Notes under the pieces: generated by a model | Databases searched by the model: none | What the model was told of the DNA's origin: nothing | The model's input: only the letters and a program-made list of their open reading frames with translations | Assembly: GCA_003457135.1 (NCBI GenBank) | Contig: DMSQ01000033.1 | Location: forward strand, 1 to 51,253 | Source of the DNA: Prolixibacteraceae bacterium | Lineage (GTDB): Bacteria > Bacteroidota > Bacteroidia > Bacteroidales > Prolixibacteraceae | Direction of reading: 5' to 3' | DNA length: 51,253 nucleotides | Program-made: the position numbers and the translations under genes | Shown: positions 25,436 to 34,811 of the stretch, one piece after another | Position numbering within the stretch: position 1 is the first letter of the stretch | How the letters are laid out: the number at the start of each line of letters is the position of its first letter

Positions 25436-26779
25436 ATGAAAAAATTACTTCTACTTTCATTAATTCTTGCTTTTGCAGCAAGTACCAACGCGCAAACATC
25501 TGATAAAAAAATGGGTTTTGGGTTTGGTATAGGTGCTTACGGCACATCGAATGACCAGGGAGTTGGATTAATGCCCGAAGTGTATTTAAGCCGGTATCTT
25601 AGTCCAAAACTTGATTTAATGCTTAAAGGCGATCTGGGTGTTTTAAATTCCAAAGTTGATAAAATTGACTTGGCAAATGCATTCCTGAATTTAAGGTTTA
25701 AACTTACTGATGAAAGCAAAAAATTCCGTCCTTATCTTTTCGCAGGTCCGGGTTTACTGGCAGATAATCAAGAATCAGGTTTAAACTTTGATTTGGGACT
25801 TGGTGGTAAATATTATTTCAATCCAGGTACTGCATTCTATTTTGATGCAGGATATCTGAATGGCATTGAAACAACCAGAGCTTCCAAACCTGTTCGTGAC
25901 AATATTCTGAAAGCCACAGTAGGTTTGGAATTTGGCTTAGGCAAAGCCAAAGATTCAGACATGGATGGTGTTTCTGATAGTAAAGATAAATGTCCTAATA
26001 CTCCAGCCGGTGTAAATGTGGATAATTTTGGGTGCCCGGTTGATACCGATGGCGATGGTGTTGCTGATCATATTGACGATTGCCCGGCTGTGGCCGGTTT
26101 AGCTTCCCTGAAAGGATGTCCGGATAAAGATAAAGATGGAATTGCCGATAAAAATGATGCTTGTCCGGATGTTGCCGGCTTGCCTGCCCTAAAAGGTTGT
26201 CCTGATACCGATGGCGATAGTGTTGCCGATAAGGATGATAAGTGCCCAGACACTCCAAAAGGTTGGAAAGTTGATTTAAGTGGATGCCCGCTCGATCAGG
26301 ATAAAGATGGCGTACCCGATGCAATTGACGAATGCCCAACCGTTGCGGGAACAAAAGACACCAAAGGTTGCCCCGTAAAAGTAGTTACTCTGGAAACTAT
26401 CAAGGAACTAACTCCTGAACAGGTTGTAATGCAGAACGTTAAAGTCACTCCGGTGCATTTTTTATCAGATAAGAGTTATCTGACCGACTATTCTAAAGGT
26501 GTTTTGGAAAAACTAATTAAAACACTGAATTCTGACAAAGATTTTAAAGTAAATATGTACGGATATACTGATAGTCAGGGATCAGATAATTACAATATTA
26601 AGCTCTCACAGGACCGCATCAATTCAGTGGTTGAACATTTGATCTCGAAAGGGATTTCGAAAGACCGGATTATTCACCAAAAAGCGTTAGGCAAAGCCAA
26701 ACCAATTGCCAGCAACGATACCGAGGAAGGACGTTTGCAAAACCGCCGAGTCGAATTTGAGATTTTCAAAATGAAGTAA
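25436..26779 (+). CDS. OmpA-family porin with thrombospondin-3 repeats
   Basis: This 447-residue outer-membrane protein has a signal peptide (residues 1-19, ending NAQ), an eight-strand barrel-like region (20-165), about five calcium-binding thrombospondin type 3 repeats (residues about 172-315, units like DTDGDGVADHIDDCP and DKDKDGIADKNDACP), and a C-terminal OmpA peptidoglycan-binding domain (YTDSQGSDNYNIKLSQDRI, NRRVEFEIF). It should tether the outer membrane to the wall, with a calcium-stiffened linker. A TATCTTTA element at 25408-25415 is a possible -7 box. A strong terminator follows. Confidence 0.93.
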   Translation: MKKLLLLSLILAFAASTNAQTSDKKMGFGFGIGAYGTSNDQGVGLMPEVYLSRYLSPKLDLMLKGDLGVLNSKVDKIDLANAFLNLRFKLTDESKKFRPYLFAGPGLLADNQESGLNFDLGLGGKYYFNPGTAFYFDAGYLNGIETTRASKPVRDNILKATVGLEFGLGKAKDSDMDGVSDSKDKCPNTPAGVNVDNFGCPVDTDGDGVADHIDDCPAVAGLASLKGCPDKDKDGIADKNDACPDVAGLPALKGCPDTDGDSVADKDDKCPDTPKGWKVDLSGCPLDQDKDGVPDAIDECPTVAGTKDTKGCPVKVVTLETIKELTPEQVVMQNVKVTPVHFLSDKSYLTDYSKGVLEKLIKTLNSDKDFKVNMYGYTDSQGSDNYNIKLSQDRINSVVEHLISKGISKDRIIHQKALGKAKPIASNDTEEGRLQNRRVEFEIFKMK

Positions 26780-26804
26780 ACTTTTTCTTTTTCAATCAAT
26801 ACTG

Positions 26805-26844
26805 AAAGCCCTTTTTGTCCCGGCAAAAAGGGCTTTACTTTTTT
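26805..26844 (+). terminator. Terminator of the OmpA gene
   Basis: A 13-bp perfect stem (26805-26817 and 26824-26836) with a 6-nt loop is followed by a T-rich run. Confidence 0.85.
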
Positions 26845-26865
26845 AACGAAAATCAAATATCTTTA
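26834..26865 (+). promoter_or_regulatory. Candidate argS promoter
   Basis: TTTA (26834-26837), a 20-bp spacer and TATCTTTA (26858-26865) approximate the Bacteroidota promoter with one mismatch in each box. It overlaps the right arm of the preceding terminator. Confidence 0.35.
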
Positions 26866-26891
26866 CCGCTCAAATTTCAAAGCAAAAAATA

Positions 26892-28685
26892 ATGTTGATT
26901 GAACTAAAAATACGCGACCAGATTGTTGAAGCGATTGAGAAATGTTATCATCAGCAGGTAGATCCATCACTTGTTCAACTGCAAAATACCCGGGAAGAAT
27001 TTGAAGGCGATATCACCCTCGTGGTTTTCCCGTTTGTCCGGATGTCGAAAAAATCTCCTGAACAAACTGCAGCCGAAATAGGCGAGTATCTTCAACAGCA
27101 TGTAGCTGAAGTTGACAAATTCAATGTCGTTAAAGGATTTCTGAACCTGGTCATTTCAAGCAGTTATTGGCTTTCAGTTCTTAATTCGGCATCTGCAAAT
27201 GCGAACTTTGGAATTACCGAACCAAACGAATCATCAAAGCTCGTGATGGTCGAATATTCTTCGCCAAATACCAACAAGCCCTTGCATTTAGGGCATATCC
27301 GCAATAATCTTCTCGGGTTTTCGCTGTGCGAAATCCTGAAGGCCAATGGCAACAAAGTGGTAAAAACCAACATTGTAAACGATCGCGGAATCCACATCTG
27401 CAAATCAATGTACGCGTGGAAAATGTGGGGAAACGGGCAAACTCCTGAAAGTACAGGAATTAAAGGCGACCATTTGGTGGGTAATTTCTATGTCAGGTTC
27501 GATCAGGAATACAAAAAAGAAATTGAAGCATTGATCGGACAAGGCGAATCCAGAGAATATGCCGAACAAAACGCAATCTCGATGCTCGGAGCCCGCGAAA
27601 TGTTGTTGAAATGGGAAGCCAAAGACCCGGAAACTGTTGAACTCTGGACAATGATGAATAATTGGGTTTACAACGGTTTTGATGTAACTTATAAAGAATT
27701 GGGAGTTGATTTCGATAAAATATACTATGAATCGGAAACTTACCTCTACGGTAAAGAAGAAGTTCTTCGCGGATTGGCTGAAGGTATTTTTTACCAGCAG
27801 GAAGATTCATCGGTTTGGGCCGATCTGAGTGCAGAGGGCTTAGATCAGAAAATCCTTCTCCGCAGCGATGGCACTTCGGTTTACATGACTCAGGACATTG
27901 GTACAGCCAAAGAACGTTTTCAGGACTACCACATAAATAAAATGATTTATGTGGTGGGAAATGAACAGAATTATCACTTTCAGGTCTTATCCATTCTGCT
28001 CGATAAACTGGGATTCGAATTTGGAAAAGGCTTGCACCATTTTTCGTATGGAATGGTTGAACTGCCACAGGGTAAAATGAAATCGCGCGAAGGAACCGTG
28101 GTTGATGCCGATGATTTGATGGCTGAAATGATCGAAGTTTCCCGTAAGACTTCCGAGGAACTTGGAAAACTTGAAGGCTACACTCCTGAACAAGCTGCCA
28201 TAACCTACAAAATGATTGCATTGGCAGCTCTGAAATATTTTATGCTGAAAGTTGATCCAAAGAAAAACATGCTTTTCAATCCGGAAGAATCAATTGATTT
28301 CAATGGCAACACCGGACCTTTTATCCAATATACTTATGCCCGTATCCGATCAGTATTGCGAAAAGCCGCTGACCGGGGCATCGAAATAAACCATCTGATT
28401 GGGACAGAAACAGCGGTTGGGATGAAAGAACTGCAATTAATCAAATTAATTTCACAATTTCCTGACGCAGTAAAAGAAGCAAGCGACAATTACAGCCCTG
28501 CACTGGTGGCCAACTACATTTACGAATTGGTGAAGGAATTCAACCAGTTCTACCACTACTTCCCGATTCTGATCGAAGAAAATGTTGAAATCAGAAACCT
28601 TCGCCTGATTATTTCCGAAAATGTTGGTAAAATCATTAAAACCGGTATGAAACTGTTGGGAATTGATGTTCCGGAAAGGATGTAA
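26892..28685 (+). CDS. argS: Arginyl-tRNA synthetase
   Basis: This class I synthetase charges tRNA-Arg. The HIGH motif is HLGH at residues 132-135 in the SSPNTNKPLHLGHIRNN block, and the KMSKS-equivalent is KMKSR at 395-399. An N-terminal additional (Add-1) domain covers about 1-110, and a C-terminal DALR anticodon-binding domain runs from about 475. At 597 residues it is full length. It converges on the toxin gene with only 3 bp between stop codons. Confidence 0.97.
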   Translation: MLIELKIRDQIVEAIEKCYHQQVDPSLVQLQNTREEFEGDITLVVFPFVRMSKKSPEQTAAEIGEYLQQHVAEVDKFNVVKGFLNLVISSSYWLSVLNSASANANFGITEPNESSKLVMVEYSSPNTNKPLHLGHIRNNLLGFSLCEILKANGNKVVKTNIVNDRGIHICKSMYAWKMWGNGQTPESTGIKGDHLVGNFYVRFDQEYKKEIEALIGQGESREYAEQNAISMLGAREMLLKWEAKDPETVELWTMMNNWVYNGFDVTYKELGVDFDKIYYESETYLYGKEEVLRGLAEGIFYQQEDSSVWADLSAEGLDQKILLRSDGTSVYMTQDIGTAKERFQDYHINKMIYVVGNEQNYHFQVLSILLDKLGFEFGKGLHHFSYGMVELPQGKMKSREGTVVDADDLMAEMIEVSRKTSEELGKLEGYTPEQAAITYKMIALAALKYFMLKVDPKKNMLFNPEESIDFNGNTGPFIQYTYARIRSVLRKAADRGIEINHLIGTETAVGMKELQLIKLISQFPDAVKEASDNYSPALVANYIYELVKEFNQFYHYFPILIEENVEIRNLRLIISENVGKIIKTGMKLLGIDVPERM

Positions 28686-28688
28686 ATG

Positions 28689-28955
28689 TTATTTATCGGA
28701 ATAGTGTCCGCGCATAGAAATAATATGGAGCTGCTGGCCAACAACTTCGTAAATAAGTCGGTTCCCTTTATCAATTTCACGCGACCATAACCCGCTGAGT
28801 TCGTATTTTAATGCTTCTGGCTTCCCTAATCCGGTGTATGGATGCTGTAGTATGTCTTCAATCAGCCGGGATATTTTGTTCTGGATTGTTTGTTGCCCGC
28901 TTTTTTTCCAAAACCTAATATCGTCAATGGCTTTGTCCTTATATACTACTTCCAT
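28689..28955 (-). CDS. YoeB/Txe-type mRNA interferase toxin
   Basis: This 88-residue protein matches the YoeB family of ribosome-dependent mRNA endonucleases (type II toxin). It has the characteristic KPEALKYELSGLWSREID block and ends RGHYSDK, with the catalytic His84 in the position equivalent to His83 of E. coli YoeB; the conserved Arg in RLIYEV is present. It overlaps its partner antitoxin gene by 10 bp. It lies between argS and uvrB as an apparently isolated insertion. Confidence 0.9.
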   Translation of the reverse strand: MEVVYKDKAIDDIRFWKKSGQQTIQNKISRLIEDILQHPYTGLGKPEALKYELSGLWSREIDKGNRLIYEVVGQQLHIISMRGHYSDK

Positions 28956-29152
28956 AAATCTTCAGTTTTGATAACCTTCCCTTTACTTGCCCGCGATTTT
29001 TGTATTTTCAGAACAAATTCTGGGTTATAAGGGCTTTCTTCCTGTCCGATAATTTCAACATTTTTATCGTTTTTAGCAATTTCACTTATAAGTCCCAGCA
29101 AATACTGGGTTTTCCGGGTACGTGTGTTTATTTTAACTGTTACGGTTGCCAT
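28946..29152 (-). CDS. Antitoxin partner of the YoeB-like toxin
   Basis: This 68-residue protein is encoded just upstream of and overlapping the toxin gene, the usual order. It starts with a beta-strand TVTVKINTRTRKTQYLLGLI and ends in a toxin-wrapping tail with KVIKTEDLWK. It lacks an obvious YefM/Phd N-terminal domain and looks like the short Bacteroidota antitoxin type. Assignment rests on position and size. A -7 box 20 bp upstream indicates its own promoter. Confidence 0.8.
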   Translation of the reverse strand: MATVTVKINTRTRKTQYLLGLISEIAKNDKNVEIIGQEESPYNPEFVLKIQKSRASKGKVIKTEDLWK

Positions 29153-29171
29153 AAAAGATTACATTTGGTAA

Positions 29172-29179
29172 CAAAGTTA
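29172..29179 (-). promoter_or_regulatory. Candidate -7 box for the YoeB-type pair
   Basis: Reading leftward, TAACTTTG fits the consensus, 20 bp before the antitoxin start and in the 45-bp gap after uvrB. The -33 region would fall near the end of uvrB and is poor. Confidence 0.4.
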
Positions 29180-29197
29180 ATGATTTTTTCAACCAAT

Positions 29198-31213
29198 TTA
29201 TTTCCTTTTCAATATCTCCTGATACCTGAACATTTCATCGCGAAGGCGGGCAGCTTCATAGAAGTCGAGTTCTTTGGCTGCGGCTTCCATGTCTTTCTTT
29301 ATTTTAGCAATGGCTTTTTCCAGCGCCGGAACGCTCATGTACTGAACAACCGGATCGGCAGCCAGATTGGTAGGTTCGTCGCCGCTGTAGCCCTTCACTT
29401 TCACTTTCATACCAGCACTGGCGTAACCTACTATTTCACGGCTGGCTTTGATGATTTGCGTAGGTGTGATGTCGTTTTCGATGTTGTATTTCATTTGTTT
29501 TTCGCGCCGGTAATTAGTCGAATCGATGGTCTTTTGCATCGAATTGGTAATTTTATCGGCGTACATGATCACCATCCCGTTCAGGTTTCGGGCGGCACGG
29601 CCTGCAGTTTGAGTCAGCGATCGTTCCGAACGCAGAAATCCTTCCTTGTCGGCATCCAGAATGGCAACCAGTGAAACTTCGGGCAAATCCAGGCCTTCGC
29701 GCAACAAATTGATCCCGACCAGCACATCAAATTCACCTTTACGCAGGTCTTCCAGAATTTGGATCCGTTCAAGAGTTTCAACATCGGAGTGAATATACTG
29801 GGTTTTTACACCCATGTTTGCCAGATAGCTGCTCAATTCTTCGGCCATTCGTTTGGTCAGGGTGGTAACCAGTACACGTTCATTGCGTTCAACCCGTAAA
29901 TGAATTTCGTGCATCAGGTTATCAATCTGGTTAATACTTGGACGAACCTCAATCATAGGGTCGAGCAGTCCGGTTGGGCGGATGACTTGTTCAACCACAA
30001 TCCCTTCCGATTTTCCGAGTTCATAATCGGCTGGGGTAGCGCTTACAAAAACAATCTGATCAACCACGCTTTCGAATTCATCAAAAGTTAGCGGACGGTT
30101 ATCAATGGCCGATGGAAGCCTGAAAGCATATTCAACAAGGTTGGTTTTTCGCGATCGGTCGCCACCAAACATGGCCCTGATCTGAGGCAGGGTCACATGG
30201 CTTTCGTCAATGATGGTAACAAAGTCTTCTGGAAAATAATCGAGCAGGCAGAACGGGCGCGAACCCGGTTGCCTTCCATCGAAATAGCGCGAATAATTTT
30301 CGATTCCCGGGCAATATCCCAATTCGCGCATCATTTCCATGTCATATTCCACCCGTTCCTGAATACGTTTGGCTTCCACAGGCTTACCGATTTCCTGAAA
30401 AAATGCAATCTGTTTAACCAGATCATCCTGAATCTGGCGAATGGCAAGCTGCATACGCTCACTGGTTGTTACGAAAATACTGGCCGGATAGATGATTGCT
30501 GTTTCAAGGGGTTCAATCGTTCCTCCGCTAACCGGATCGATCGAATTGATTTCCTCAATATCGTCGCCCCAAAAAACGATGCGGAATGCAATATCGGCAT
30601 AAGCCGGAAAAATATCAACCGTATCGCCTTTTACCCTGAAATTTCCACGATTAAACTCCACTTCGTTTCGCGAATAAAGCGCATCAACCAGGCGATGCAG
30701 AAAAATGTTTCTGCTGATGGTTTCACCTTTTCTGACTTGTGTGACATTGGCATGAAAATCCTCGGGATTTCCGATTCCATACAAACACGAAACCGACGAA
30801 ACCACGATCACATCGCGTCTTCCGGAGAGCAAAGAAGAAGTTGTGCTCAGGCGAAGTTTTTCAATATCCTTGTTGATCGAAAGGTCTTTTTCGATGTATG
30901 TATCGCTTGAGGGCAGATAAGCTTCGGGCTGGTAATAATCGTAATAAGAAACAAAATACTCGACCGCATTTTCAGGAAAAAACTGCTTCATCTCGCTGTA
31001 CAACTGCGCTGCAAGGGTTTTGTTATGGCTTAGAACCAGGGCAGGACGCTGCACCTGCTCAATCACATTGGCCATTGTAAACGTCTTCCCTGAACCAGTC
31101 ACACCCAGCAAAGTCTGGAAGGTTGTTCCGTTTCGTAAACCTTCAGTCAGTTGCCTGATGGCTTCCGGCTGATCGCCGGTAGGCTGGTAATCGGATACGA
31201 TTTTAAAGTCCAT
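29198..31213 (-). CDS. uvrB: Excinuclease ABC subunit B
   Basis: UvrB is the DNA-damage verifying helicase-like subunit of nucleotide excision repair. Walker A is GVTGSGKTFTMANV near residue 40, followed by the beta-hairpin region VSYYDYYQPEAY, the DESHVTLPQ motif, helicase motifs LVTTLTKRMAEEL and QTAGRAARN, and the C-terminal UVR domain (AAKELDFYEAARLRDEM). ATG at 31213 is chosen over the preceding in-frame GTG because it shares one base with the TGA of the upstream gene (TGATG), a coupled arrangement. That gives 671 residues, the normal length. Confidence 0.97.
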   Translation of the reverse strand: MDFKIVSDYQPTGDQPEAIRQLTEGLRNGTTFQTLLGVTGSGKTFTMANVIEQVQRPALVLSHNKTLAAQLYSEMKQFFPENAVEYFVSYYDYYQPEAYLPSSDTYIEKDLSINKDIEKLRLSTTSSLLSGRRDVIVVSSVSCLYGIGNPEDFHANVTQVRKGETISRNIFLHRLVDALYSRNEVEFNRGNFRVKGDTVDIFPAYADIAFRIVFWGDDIEEINSIDPVSGGTIEPLETAIIYPASIFVTTSERMQLAIRQIQDDLVKQIAFFQEIGKPVEAKRIQERVEYDMEMMRELGYCPGIENYSRYFDGRQPGSRPFCLLDYFPEDFVTIIDESHVTLPQIRAMFGGDRSRKTNLVEYAFRLPSAIDNRPLTFDEFESVVDQIVFVSATPADYELGKSEGIVVEQVIRPTGLLDPMIEVRPSINQIDNLMHEIHLRVERNERVLVTTLTKRMAEELSSYLANMGVKTQYIHSDVETLERIQILEDLRKGEFDVLVGINLLREGLDLPEVSLVAILDADKEGFLRSERSLTQTAGRAARNLNGMVIMYADKITNSMQKTIDSTNYRREKQMKYNIENDITPTQIIKASREIVGYASAGMKVKVKGYSGDEPTNLAADPVVQYMSVPALEKAIAKIKKDMEAAAKELDFYEAARLRDEMFRYQEILKRK

Positions 31214-32229
31214 CACTTAACAATCATCTTAAAGTAAACCGGGAAATGATCGCTTACCCCGTTGACATATTTGTTGCCCACATAGGAACGGTTTGGTGTT
31301 TTATCGCCGTTTTTATTGGTGAAAACCATCCAGTCGCTGTGGTAAATATACCCTTTCTGATTTTCGACACTAACCCGTTTACCGGCAATCATTTCACCTG
31401 AAACAACCAGATTATCGAGCATGTTCCAGTTACCGCTGTAAAAATAAGTTCCAAGTCCGGCAGTCTTATCAGGAATCATCAGGTTTACCAGTTCTGCTCC
31501 TGAACCGGGCGATTGGGCGCCAAGAGTTTCTTTCAGACTTTTATTGGCGGGTTCGTCGTTCATGTCGCCCATGATGATGATCCGCGCTTTCGGATCGGAT
31601 GCCAAAATCAAATCAACTCTTTGTTTCAGCACCGAGGCAGCCAAAACACGTTTGGGTTCGGTTTTATCTTCGCCACCAATTCGCGATGGCCAGTGGTTCA
31701 CAAAAATATGAACGGTTTTATTCCTGATTTTTCCGGTCACTTGCAAAATGTCGCGGGTTTTAAACTGGGGGTCGTCTGGAAAGATTACGGGCAATGTTTC
31801 GTGCATGATTTCCTGAAAGGCATCCTTACGGTAAATCAAGGCTACATCAATTCCGCGGTAATCCGGGCTCTCTTCGTGGACGATCGCATATTCCTGATCT
31901 TTAAGTGCAGCCGTCCGGATTAAATCGTCAAGCACTGTGCGATTTTCAACTTCAACCAACCCGACTATTTCAGGCAATTCTTTCAAATTGACTTCAGAAA
32001 TTACACGGGCTAAATCGTTTAATTTTTGCTGATAACGTTCATTGTCCCATTTTTTTTCACTTGCAGGAAGAAATTCTTCGTCCGGAATTTTCGGATCGTC
32101 AACGGTATCAAACAAATTTTCCACATTGTATGAAACAACTGTATATTCATTCTTAAGGGTTCTTTTTACTGAGTTGCACGAGCCAAAAACAAAAATCACA
32201 AGAACCAACAATCCTATCCTTATCTTCAT
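31213..32229 (-). CDS. Endonuclease/exonuclease/phosphatase-family lipoprotein
   Basis: This 338-residue protein has the EEP fold (DNase I-like). A lipoprotein signal ends in the lipobox FGSC. Catalytic-domain motifs are VVSYNVENLFDT, EIVGLVEVEN, VNHWPSR, IIMGDMNDEP and a final GVSDHFPVYF with the catalytic His. The lipid anchor places it in the envelope; the substrate (nucleic acid, phosphoinositide or other phosphodiester) is unknown. The stop codon overlaps the uvrB start by one base, and it follows the HAD gene by 3 bp, so HAD-EEP-uvrB form one transcript. Confidence 0.88.
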   Translation of the reverse strand: MKIRIGLLVLVIFVFGSCNSVKRTLKNEYTVVSYNVENLFDTVDDPKIPDEEFLPASEKKWDNERYQQKLNDLARVISEVNLKELPEIVGLVEVENRTVLDDLIRTAALKDQEYAIVHEESPDYRGIDVALIYRKDAFQEIMHETLPVIFPDDPQFKTRDILQVTGKIRNKTVHIFVNHWPSRIGGEDKTEPKRVLAASVLKQRVDLILASDPKARIIIMGDMNDEPANKSLKETLGAQSPGSGAELVNLMIPDKTAGLGTYFYSGNWNMLDNLVVSGEMIAGKRVSVENQKGYIYHSDWMVFTNKNGDKTPNRSYVGNKYVNGVSDHFPVYFKMIVK

Positions 32230-32232
32230 AAC

Positions 32233-32841
32233 TTATTTTCCTATTGTAACTTCATAATATTGTGTAACATCAACAACCATCATTCCGGCAAATTGGGCCG
32301 CCTGAATTCCAAGAGCTCCATCTTCAAATACCTGGCAATCTTCGGGATTCACACCCATTAATTCGGCACATTTCAGAAAGGTTTCAGGATGGGGTTTATA
32401 ATTCTGTACATCTTCACTGCAAACCAATACATCAATGTATTCCTCTAAATCAATAATTTCAAGCGTTTTCAATGCCAGTCGCCTTGCCCCGCCAGTACCT
32501 ACCGCCATGGGTATTTTACCATGATTGGCACGCACCAGATCGGTCACTATTTTTATTTCAGGAGTTAATTGCATGTTTTTCTCAAATTCTGCCTCCTTTA
32601 GGTCGCCCATTTCCTGTGGATCGATTAATTTCCCGAAAATTTGGTTGAGTTTTTCAACTGTGGGATAAAGTGGAATACCTGCTAGCTGCATAAACAACCC
32701 GGTGGTAAAATCAATTCCGTATCGGGAAGCTGCATTTTTCCATGCAATATAATGAATTGGCATGGTGTCGGCCAGAGTTCCGTCGAGGTCGAAAATCAAT
32801 CCTTTCGCTTTTGGATTTATTTTCAGCTTTGTTTTAATCAT
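32233..32841 (-). CDS. HAD phosphatase, beta-phosphoglucomutase-like
   Basis: This 202-residue protein belongs to HAD subfamily IA with a helical cap. Motif I is FDLDGTLADTMP (nucleophile D18, acid/base D20), motif II is VGTGGARR, motif III is KPHPETFL and motif IV is VFEDGALGIQAA. It resembles beta-phosphoglucomutase/sugar-phosphate phosphatases. ATG at 32841 starts the conserved region; an in-frame ATG at 32928 would add a non-homologous leader. It leads a tight operon with the EEP lipoprotein and uvrB. Confidence 0.85.
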   Translation of the reverse strand: MIKTKLKINPKAKGLIFDLDGTLADTMPIHYIAWKNAASRYGIDFTTGLFMQLAGIPLYPTVEKLNQIFGKLIDPQEMGDLKEAEFEKNMQLTPEIKIVTDLVRANHGKIPMAVGTGGARRLALKTLEIIDLEEYIDVLVCSEDVQNYKPHPETFLKCAELMGVNPEDCQVFEDGALGIQAAQFAGMMVVDVTQYYEVTIGK

Positions 32842-32954
32842 TCCTTGTTTTTCTGATTTGTGCCAAAAATAACCATTTATTGCACAGCTTTGTTTTTTAT
32901 TATTTTTTGTTTGCCCAAAAATTAACACTTTTACACCACATCTAATTTTTGGTT

Positions 32955-33344
32955 ATGCTTCTCATCTCTTTGCTTGGACTTTCCGGAATTTCTCAAATGT
33001 TGCTATTTCTGGGCATTGGCCTGATCTTATTCGGATGGATTGAAAAAAAAGATAAACTGATTTTAGGTGGCCAGATCATGTTCCTGATTCTCGGCTTTTT
33101 TGCCTTATGGATTCTTCTTTCACATACCATAACGATACCACAGACAATTAGCGACAAAATCTCAAAAGAATCAAGAATCATTGGTTTTTTCAGGAGCTCG
33201 CTTCTCCTTATGGGAATTACTGTGGTATCTTTCCTGATGAGCTTGTTTAAACTCAGGTTTCAGAAAGTAAGTGTTTCAATTGTCCTGATTATTGCCTTGA
33301 TGCTTTTTTTTATGATTGTCAGCATTCAGCAAATCGCCAATTAA
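32955..33344 (+). CDS. Small predicted membrane protein, unknown function
   Basis: I do not recognise this 129-residue protein. It has four hydrophobic segments (residues about 2-24, 32-55, 72-93 and 104-124) and a short charged loop EKKDK after the first. ATG at 32955 is preferred over an in-frame TTG at 32949. It is divergent from the HAD gene and converges on nhaD with a 19-bp gap. No domain or catalytic motif is visible. Confidence 0.6.
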   Translation: MLLISLLGLSGISQMLLFLGIGLILFGWIEKKDKLILGGQIMFLILGFFALWILLSHTITIPQTISDKISKESRIIGFFRSSLLLMGITVVSFLMSLFKLRFQKVSVSIVLIIALMLFFMIVSIQQIAN

Positions 33345-33363
33345 GAAAAATAAAGCATTTGTT

Positions 33364-34803
33364 TTAGGCAAACATCAAATAGAATGTACCTATTCCGGAA
33401 AGATAACCGATCAGGGCCAGCAAACTGATTTTCTTCAGGTACCAGATAAAATCAATTTTTTCGATACCCATTGCTGCAACACCGGCTGCAGAACCAATGA
33501 TCAGAATACTCCCCCCGGTTCCGGCACAATATGCAAGTAATTCCCAAAAGGTTCCGTCCTGAATAAACATTGCTTCGTAACCCAATGCGCCTGGCAGCGC
33601 AATATCATACATCCCCATCGCCCCAGCTACCAGTGGAACATTATCAACAATCGAAGATAAAATACCGATAGCAGAGTTAATAAAGTAAACATTCCCCAAA
33701 TGATCATCGAGCCATCCTGCCACGATATTTAAATGACCGGCCGATTGCAGGCAGGCCACGGCAGATAAAATACCCAGGAAAAATAATACCGTAGGTGTAT
33801 CAACTCTCCTTATAATATTAAAAACCTTAAGCTTATCGCTAACTTCTTTGGGTTTTGTGCGGTGAATAATCTCGGTAAAAATCCATAGAACACCCAAGCC
33901 AAATAACATTCCCATGTATGGAGGCAGATGGGTAATGGTTTTGAATACCGGGACAAAAAGCAAAGCGCCAACACCTGCTGAGAAAACAATTATTCGTTCA
34001 CGGTACGTTGTATATAAGACTTCATGTTTCAATTTTAGCGGACGCTCAACCACTCCTTTTATTGAGAATGAAACAATAGCCAATGGGACCACAATACTTA
34101 CGATACTCGGCAGAAAAACCTTGGCGATAATTGACAGAGCCGTGATCTGCCCTCCAATCCATAACATGATGGTAGTTACATCGCCAATGGGAGACCAGGC
34201 GCCACCAGAATTTGCAGCAAGAATTACCATGGATACAAAAAACCATCGGGTTTTCTGATCGCCAATCAACTTTTTAAGCAAAGCTACCATCACGATGGTG
34301 GTTGTCAGGTTGTCCAACACAGCCGACATGAAAAATGTAATAGTTGCAATAATCCAGAGTAACTTTACTTTTTTTGTTGTTGTAATTTTATCGGTTATGA
34401 CTTTAAATCCATCATGTTGATCAATGATTTCAACAATGGTCATAGCACCAAGCAGAAAAAATAAAATTTGAGAAATTTCAATCAGGTGATGTTCAAGTTC
34501 TTCAACAACAAAATGATAAGGTGAATTTAAAACACTGATTTTATCAGCCCAACCAGAATCTAACCATTGAGTTTCTGAAAGAGTAGGCTTTATATAGTCA
34601 ATGATGTTTTTTACCTGACTTCCAAATTCTAACCATGAAGGACTATAACCCAGATTCAGGATACTGTCAACATTAAGTATGTAAATAGTCCAGGTCAGAA
34701 CTCCAACAATCAAGGCTGAAGCTGCCTTATCAATTTTCAATGGATGTTCGAGAGCAATAGCTACATAGCCCAAAACAAAAATGAGAAGAATAATATAAAA
34801 CAT
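33364..34803 (-). CDS. nhaD: Na+/H+ antiporter, NhaD family
   Basis: This 479-residue inner-membrane protein has about 12 hydrophobic segments and belongs to the NhaD branch of the ion-transporter superfamily, exchanging internal Na+ (or Li+) for H+. Typical stretches are FFMSAVLDNLTTTIVMVALL and AANSGGAWSPIGDVTTIMLW, whose Asp, Thr and Asn residues line the transport path. A loop of about 50 residues after the second helix is periplasmic by prediction. It is preceded by an 8-bp gap after a 37-codon membrane-peptide gene, probably in the same transcript. Confidence 0.92.
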   Translation of the reverse strand: MFYIILLIFVLGYVAIALEHPLKIDKAASALIVGVLTWTIYILNVDSILNLGYSPSWLEFGSQVKNIIDYIKPTLSETQWLDSGWADKISVLNSPYHFVVEELEHHLIEISQILFFLLGAMTIVEIIDQHDGFKVITDKITTTKKVKLLWIIATITFFMSAVLDNLTTTIVMVALLKKLIGDQKTRWFFVSMVILAANSGGAWSPIGDVTTIMLWIGGQITALSIIAKVFLPSIVSIVVPLAIVSFSIKGVVERPLKLKHEVLYTTYRERIIVFSAGVGALLFVPVFKTITHLPPYMGMLFGLGVLWIFTEIIHRTKPKEVSDKLKVFNIIRRVDTPTVLFFLGILSAVACLQSAGHLNIVAGWLDDHLGNVYFINSAIGILSSIVDNVPLVAGAMGMYDIALPGALGYEAMFIQDGTFWELLAYCAGTGGSILIIGSAAGVAAMGIEKIDFIWYLKKISLLALIGYLSGIGTFYLMFA

Positions 34804-34811
34804 GATACTAA

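Noticed and set aside
25949..26370. Tandem DNA repeat or CRISPR-like array in the OmpA gene
   Set aside because: The periodicity comes from calcium-binding thrombospondin-3 protein repeats; the DNA units are diverged and in frame.
27493..28221. 242-codon ORF opposite argS
   Set aside because: Shadow of argS, rich in His, Arg and Pro as expected from the reverse of a coding frame, with no domain.
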